Shown here: in pieces, positions 61,810-64,000 of the stretch
Position numbering within the stretch: the stretch's first letter is position 1
Layout of the letters: every line of letters starts with the position of its first letter
Assembly (NCBI RefSeq): GCF_014656455.1
Contig: NZ_BNCL01000012.1
Location: forward strand, 1 to 64,000
From: Paracoccus aerius
GTDB lineage: Bacteria > Pseudomonadota > Alphaproteobacteria > Rhodobacterales > Rhodobacteraceae
Direction: 5' to 3'
Length of the DNA stretch: 64,000 bases
Translations under genes and position numbers: made by a program
Notes under the pieces: generated by a model
What the model saw: the letters and a program-made list of their open reading frames with translations, nothing else
Told to the model about the DNA's origin: nothing
Database searches by the model: none

Positions 61810-61857
61810 CGGACATTGTCTGAACACCTGTCGCATGACAGGAAATGGAGGTTGCAG

Positions 61858-62070
61858 ATGCCCGGCACGAACCAAGAACTCCACGGTGCTCCCCTTGAAA
61901 CGACCGATCCCGAAGGGATCCTGCCCGATGGCGTAAGGGGCACGACGCGGGACACGGCCTATACCCGACCGGCTGACGAACACGCAGGCTACAAGGATCC
62001 GACCGAGCCTGACCTGCGCAAGCCGTCCGAACAGTTCGAAGACGACGCGGAACAGACACCCAAGCGTTAG
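61858..62070 (+). CDS. Small acidic hydrophilic protein (70 aa)
   Basis: This short ORF has a GGAGG ribosome site, about 48 bases after a possible stress promoter and just before a strong terminator. It is rich in Asp, Glu, Thr and Pro (EGILPDGVRGTTRDTAY, DPTEPDLRKPSEQFEDD). It has no hydrophobic core and is likely disordered. I recognise no family. The promoter-ribosome site-terminator arrangement makes it a real transcription unit. Confidence 0.65.
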   Translation: MPGTNQELHGAPLETTDPEGILPDGVRGTTRDTAYTRPADEHAGYKDPTEPDLRKPSEQFEDDAEQTPKR

Positions 62071-62096
62071 AACCGGCAGGGGCCACGACAAACGGC

Positions 62097-62132
62097 AAGG
62101 GACCGGCCTTCCGATCAGGCCGGTCCCTTTTT
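62097..62132. terminator. Rho-independent terminator
   Basis: A 13-bp perfect stem (AAGGGACCGGCCT from 62097, complement to 62129) has a seven-base loop and is followed by TTTT-rich sequence to 62132. It ends the small-protein gene and may also serve the opposite-strand gene that ends at 62150. Confidence 0.9.
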
Positions 62133-62149
62133 CCGTGGTGCAAGATGCC

Positions 62150-62662
62150 TCAGCGCAGGTGGCGGCGGCTTGGGCTGCGGTTGCGGCCAAGCAGCGCGAC
62201 TGCGACCACGGCGATGCCTGCGCCAATGGCCGCCTTCTTGACCAGGCCGTTGCGGTTGTGGCGCATCTCGGCCCTGACGCCCATCTCGCCCGGCACGTTC
62301 GGCAGATGGCCATGGGTCAGGTCGTCCACGATCCCCTCGACCATGTTGACCCGGTCGGCGCCCAGCAGCATCAGCCAATGCCGCCAGTCGGATTCGCTAT
62401 AGCCGAAGGCTGCGCGGCGGATCATGCCGCTGAGGCCCGAAGGCGCGACCGAGGTTCCGAACACCGCCGGACGGCGGTTGTATTCCATCGATTGCAGCAC
62501 CTCGATATCGGTGCGCTGCGACTTGGGACGGTTCCAGTCGGACCCGGTTTCAACGGTCCTGTCCCGCATCGGATAGGTCGGGTCGTTCCGCGAATCCGCG
62601 TCCACCCCCCAGCCGATGACATCTTCCGGGTTGATCGTCTGGGAAGTAATCTGGCGTGCCAT
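62150..62662 (-). CDS. Hypothetical protein with C-terminal hydrophobic segment (170 aa)
   Basis: I do not recognise the family. The N-terminal part is polar (QTINPEDVIGWGVDADSRND), the middle has Trp/Arg-rich helices (YSESDWRHWLMLLGAD), and the C-terminal region holds one hydrophobic segment (AAIGAGIAVVAVALLG, about 142-157) followed by basic residues. It is downstream of the alcohol dehydrogenase by 10 bases and has an AGGAG site, so the two form an operon. Confidence 0.7.
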   Translation of the reverse strand: MARQITSQTINPEDVIGWGVDADSRNDPTYPMRDRTVETGSDWNRPKSQRTDIEVLQSMEYNRRPAVFGTSVAPSGLSGMIRRAAFGYSESDWRHWLMLLGADRVNMVEGIVDDLTHGHLPNVPGEMGVRAEMRHNRNGLVKKAAIGAGIAVVAVALLGRNRSPSRRHLR

Positions 62663-62672
62663 CGTCACTCTC

Positions 62673-63824
62673 CTAGCGGCCGTTGTTGGGGTAAAGGACC
62701 GGCTTGATGCATTCATCCAGCTTGGCCGAGAACAGGTGATAGGCATCGGGCAGGTCTTCCAGCGGCACGCGGTGGGTGATCAGCGCCTTGGGGTCGATCC
62801 GCCCCTCCTTCACATGTTCCACCAGGCGGGGCAGCAGCCGCTTGACCGAGGCCTGGTTGGCGCGGATCGTCAGCCCCTTGTTCAGCACGTTGCCCATCGG
62901 CACCATGTTGCCCGTGGGCCCATAGACGCCGACGATGGACACGACGCCGCCCTTCTTGGCCGAGTTGATGGCCCAGTGCAGCACGATGGCATTGCCCGCC
63001 TCGATCTTCATCTTCTTGCCCAGCACGGTGCGCAGCGCGCTGCCAGCCGCATCACCGCCAACCGCATCGATGCAGACATCCGCGCCCAGCCCGTCGGTCA
63101 CTTTCTTGATGAAGACCGCCATGTCGTCGATGGACTGGAAGTTGTAGACCTCGGCCGGGCAGTAATGGCGGGCGAAGTCCAGCCGGTATTCCACATGGTC
63201 GATGACGATCACCCGGCCCGCGCCGAACAGCCAGGCGCAGCGGGCGGCCATGATGCCCACGGGGCCGGCACCGAAGACCACCACGGTGTCGCCCATCTGG
63301 ATGCCGCCCATCTCGGCCGCCTGATAGCCCGTCGGCACCACGTCCGTCAGCAGGACCGCGTCGTCGGGATCCATCCAGTCCGGGATCGGCATCGGCCCCA
63401 CGTCGGCATAGGGCACCCGGACATATTCCGCCTGCCCGCCGTCATAGCCCCCGGCGGTGTGGGAATAGCCGAAGATGCCCCCCACGGCGGTGGCCTGCGG
63501 GTTCGATTCATGGCAGTTGCCGAACAGCCCCTGCCTGCAGAAATGGCACTGCCCGCAGGCGATGTTGAAGGGCACCAGCACATGGTCGCCGGCCTTCAGG
63601 GTCTGGACCTCGGGTCCGACCTCCTCGACGATGCCGCAGAACTCGTGCCCGAAGGTGGTTCCGATGCGGGTGTCGGGAACAAGGCCGTTGTAAAGATGCA
63701 GATCGGACCCGCAGATGCAGGACCGGGTGACACGCACGATGGCGTCGCGCGGATGCTGGATGACCGGATCGGCCTTCGAGGCCACGCGCATCCGGCGCGG
63801 TCCCCTGTAATCGGCTGCAAGCAC
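62673..63824 (-). CDS. Zinc-dependent alcohol dehydrogenase, formaldehyde-dehydrogenase-like (383 aa)
   Basis: This MDR family enzyme has both zinc sites. The catalytic zinc ligands include Cys38 in CICGSDLH and His60-Glu61 in FGHEFCG; the structural zinc is bound by Cys90, 93, 96 and 104. The Rossmann motif is VVVFGAGPVGIMAARC. The GTG at 63824 is preferred over the ATG at 63851: AAGGAGG lies seven bases before it, and the possible promoter ends at 63854, leaving no leader for the ATG. Confidence 0.85.
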   Translation of the reverse strand: MLAADYRGPRRMRVASKADPVIQHPRDAIVRVTRSCICGSDLHLYNGLVPDTRIGTTFGHEFCGIVEEVGPEVQTLKAGDHVLVPFNIACGQCHFCRQGLFGNCHESNPQATAVGGIFGYSHTAGGYDGGQAEYVRVPYADVGPMPIPDWMDPDDAVLLTDVVPTGYQAAEMGGIQMGDTVVVFGAGPVGIMAARCAWLFGAGRVIVIDHVEYRLDFARHYCPAEVYNFQSIDDMAVFIKKVTDGLGADVCIDAVGGDAAGSALRTVLGKKMKIEAGNAIVLHWAINSAKKGGVVSIVGVYGPTGNMVPMGNVLNKGLTIRANQASVKRLLPRLVEHVKEGRIDPKALITHRVPLEDLPDAYHLFSAKLDECIKPVLYPNNGR

Positions 63825-63853
63825 GTCGGTTCCTCCTTGTCGACCTGTCATGC

Positions 63854-63878
63854 AACCGTGCAGGGCCAGGACAGTTCC
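63854..63878 (-). promoter_or_regulatory. Candidate ECF-type stress promoter before the alcohol dehydrogenase
   Basis: On the minus strand GGAAC (63878-63874) and GGTT (63857-63854) are 16 bases apart, 30 bases before the GTG start. It matches the element at 61784-61809, so the two units may share one sigma factor. Confidence 0.5.
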
Positions 63879-63898
63879 CGGATCGGGGGAAACCGTCT

Positions 63899-64000
63899 CT
63901 ATTCCTGCGCGCGAAGCACCCGCGCGGGCCGCGCCGACAGGGGTCGCAGCGCGAAGGCCAGGCCCGCGGCCATCGTGGCGATGATGCCGCCCGTAATGAC
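63899..64000 (-). CDS. FtsX-family ABC transporter permease, C-terminal fragment (partial)
   Basis: The last 33 residues include a hydrophobic helix (ITGGIIATMAAGLAFALRP) followed by SARPARVLRAQE and a TAG stop. The R-P-A-x-V-L-R tail after a final helix is typical of FtsX/MacB-type ABC permeases. Only the end of the gene is in the window, so this identification is tentative. Confidence 0.5.
   Translation of the reverse strand, partial: VITGGIIATMAAGLAFALRPLSARPARVLRAQE

Overview
The window is GC-rich, gene-dense alphaproteobacterial DNA. Short operons with ATGA/GTGA overlaps, many Lrp, LysR, GntR and MarR regulators, a GroEL C-terminal GGM tail at the left edge, TRAP and ABC uptake systems and two possible GGAAC-type stress promoters point to a Rhodobacteraceae member, most likely Paracoccus-like. 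The genus is inferred from gene content and style, not from a marker gene. I see no insertion sequence, prophage, CRISPR array, tRNA or rRNA. No stretch over 300 bases lacks a gene.

Left part (1-16.5 kb). The groEL end and its terminator are followed by a fused E1 and an E2 of a 2-oxoacid dehydrogenase with a divergent Lrp regulator. Next comes a tight four-gene operon that reads as the lower lysine / 2-aminoadipate pathway: an HglS-type 2-oxoadipate dioxygenase, a D-2-hydroxyglutarate dehydrogenase, an ALDH7/AmaB-type semialdehyde dehydrogenase and an aminotransferase, with a divergent LysR. A secreted serine hydrolase, a LysE exporter with its Lrp regulator, a ChaC-like protein, a SulP transporter and a zinc-type oxidoreductase follow.

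Middle part (16.5-36.6 kb). This holds the potassium transporter Kup, a small unknown ORF, a PHB-depolymerase-like esterase with a ribbon-helix-helix regulator, an SRAP (YedK) protein and a phospholipase D-like protein. A six-gene cassette then runs on the minus strand: CDP-alcohol phosphatidyltransferase, LtaS-like membrane sulfatase-fold enzyme, NMT1-type binding protein, ATPase, fused double permease and GT4 glycosyltransferase. After it come cytochrome b561, a Tat-exported cyclase, a hydratase, an SDR and an Fbp-type ferric iron importer.

Hydroxyproline region (36.6-47.5 kb). One eight-gene operon encodes an amino-acid ABC importer, D-amino-acid dehydrogenase, 4-hydroxyproline epimerase, a trans-3-hydroxyproline dehydratase with Ser/Thr in place of the Cys pair, and a fused AcnX (cis-3-hydroxyproline dehydratase). 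A divergent LDH2-family reductase, a DapA-family deaminase and a GntR regulator complete it. A TTGT-N2-AC motif lies before the importer/reductase pair, the deaminase and the regulator, so these probably form one regulon.

Right part (47.5-64 kb). A LysR/EamA pair is followed by hmgA-fahA-maiA (homogentisate to fumarate and acetoacetate) with a MarR regulator. Then come a LysR gene and an operon of class III CoA-transferase, HMG-CoA lyase and a TRAP transporter. HPPD (4-hydroxyphenylpyruvate to homogentisate) follows with its Lrp regulator and a Rieske ferredoxin-like protein. The right end holds small proteins, an alcohol dehydrogenase behind a possible stress promoter, and the end of an FtsX-type permease gene. 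The overall theme is amino-acid catabolism: lysine, hydroxyprolines and tyrosine feeding the TCA cycle.
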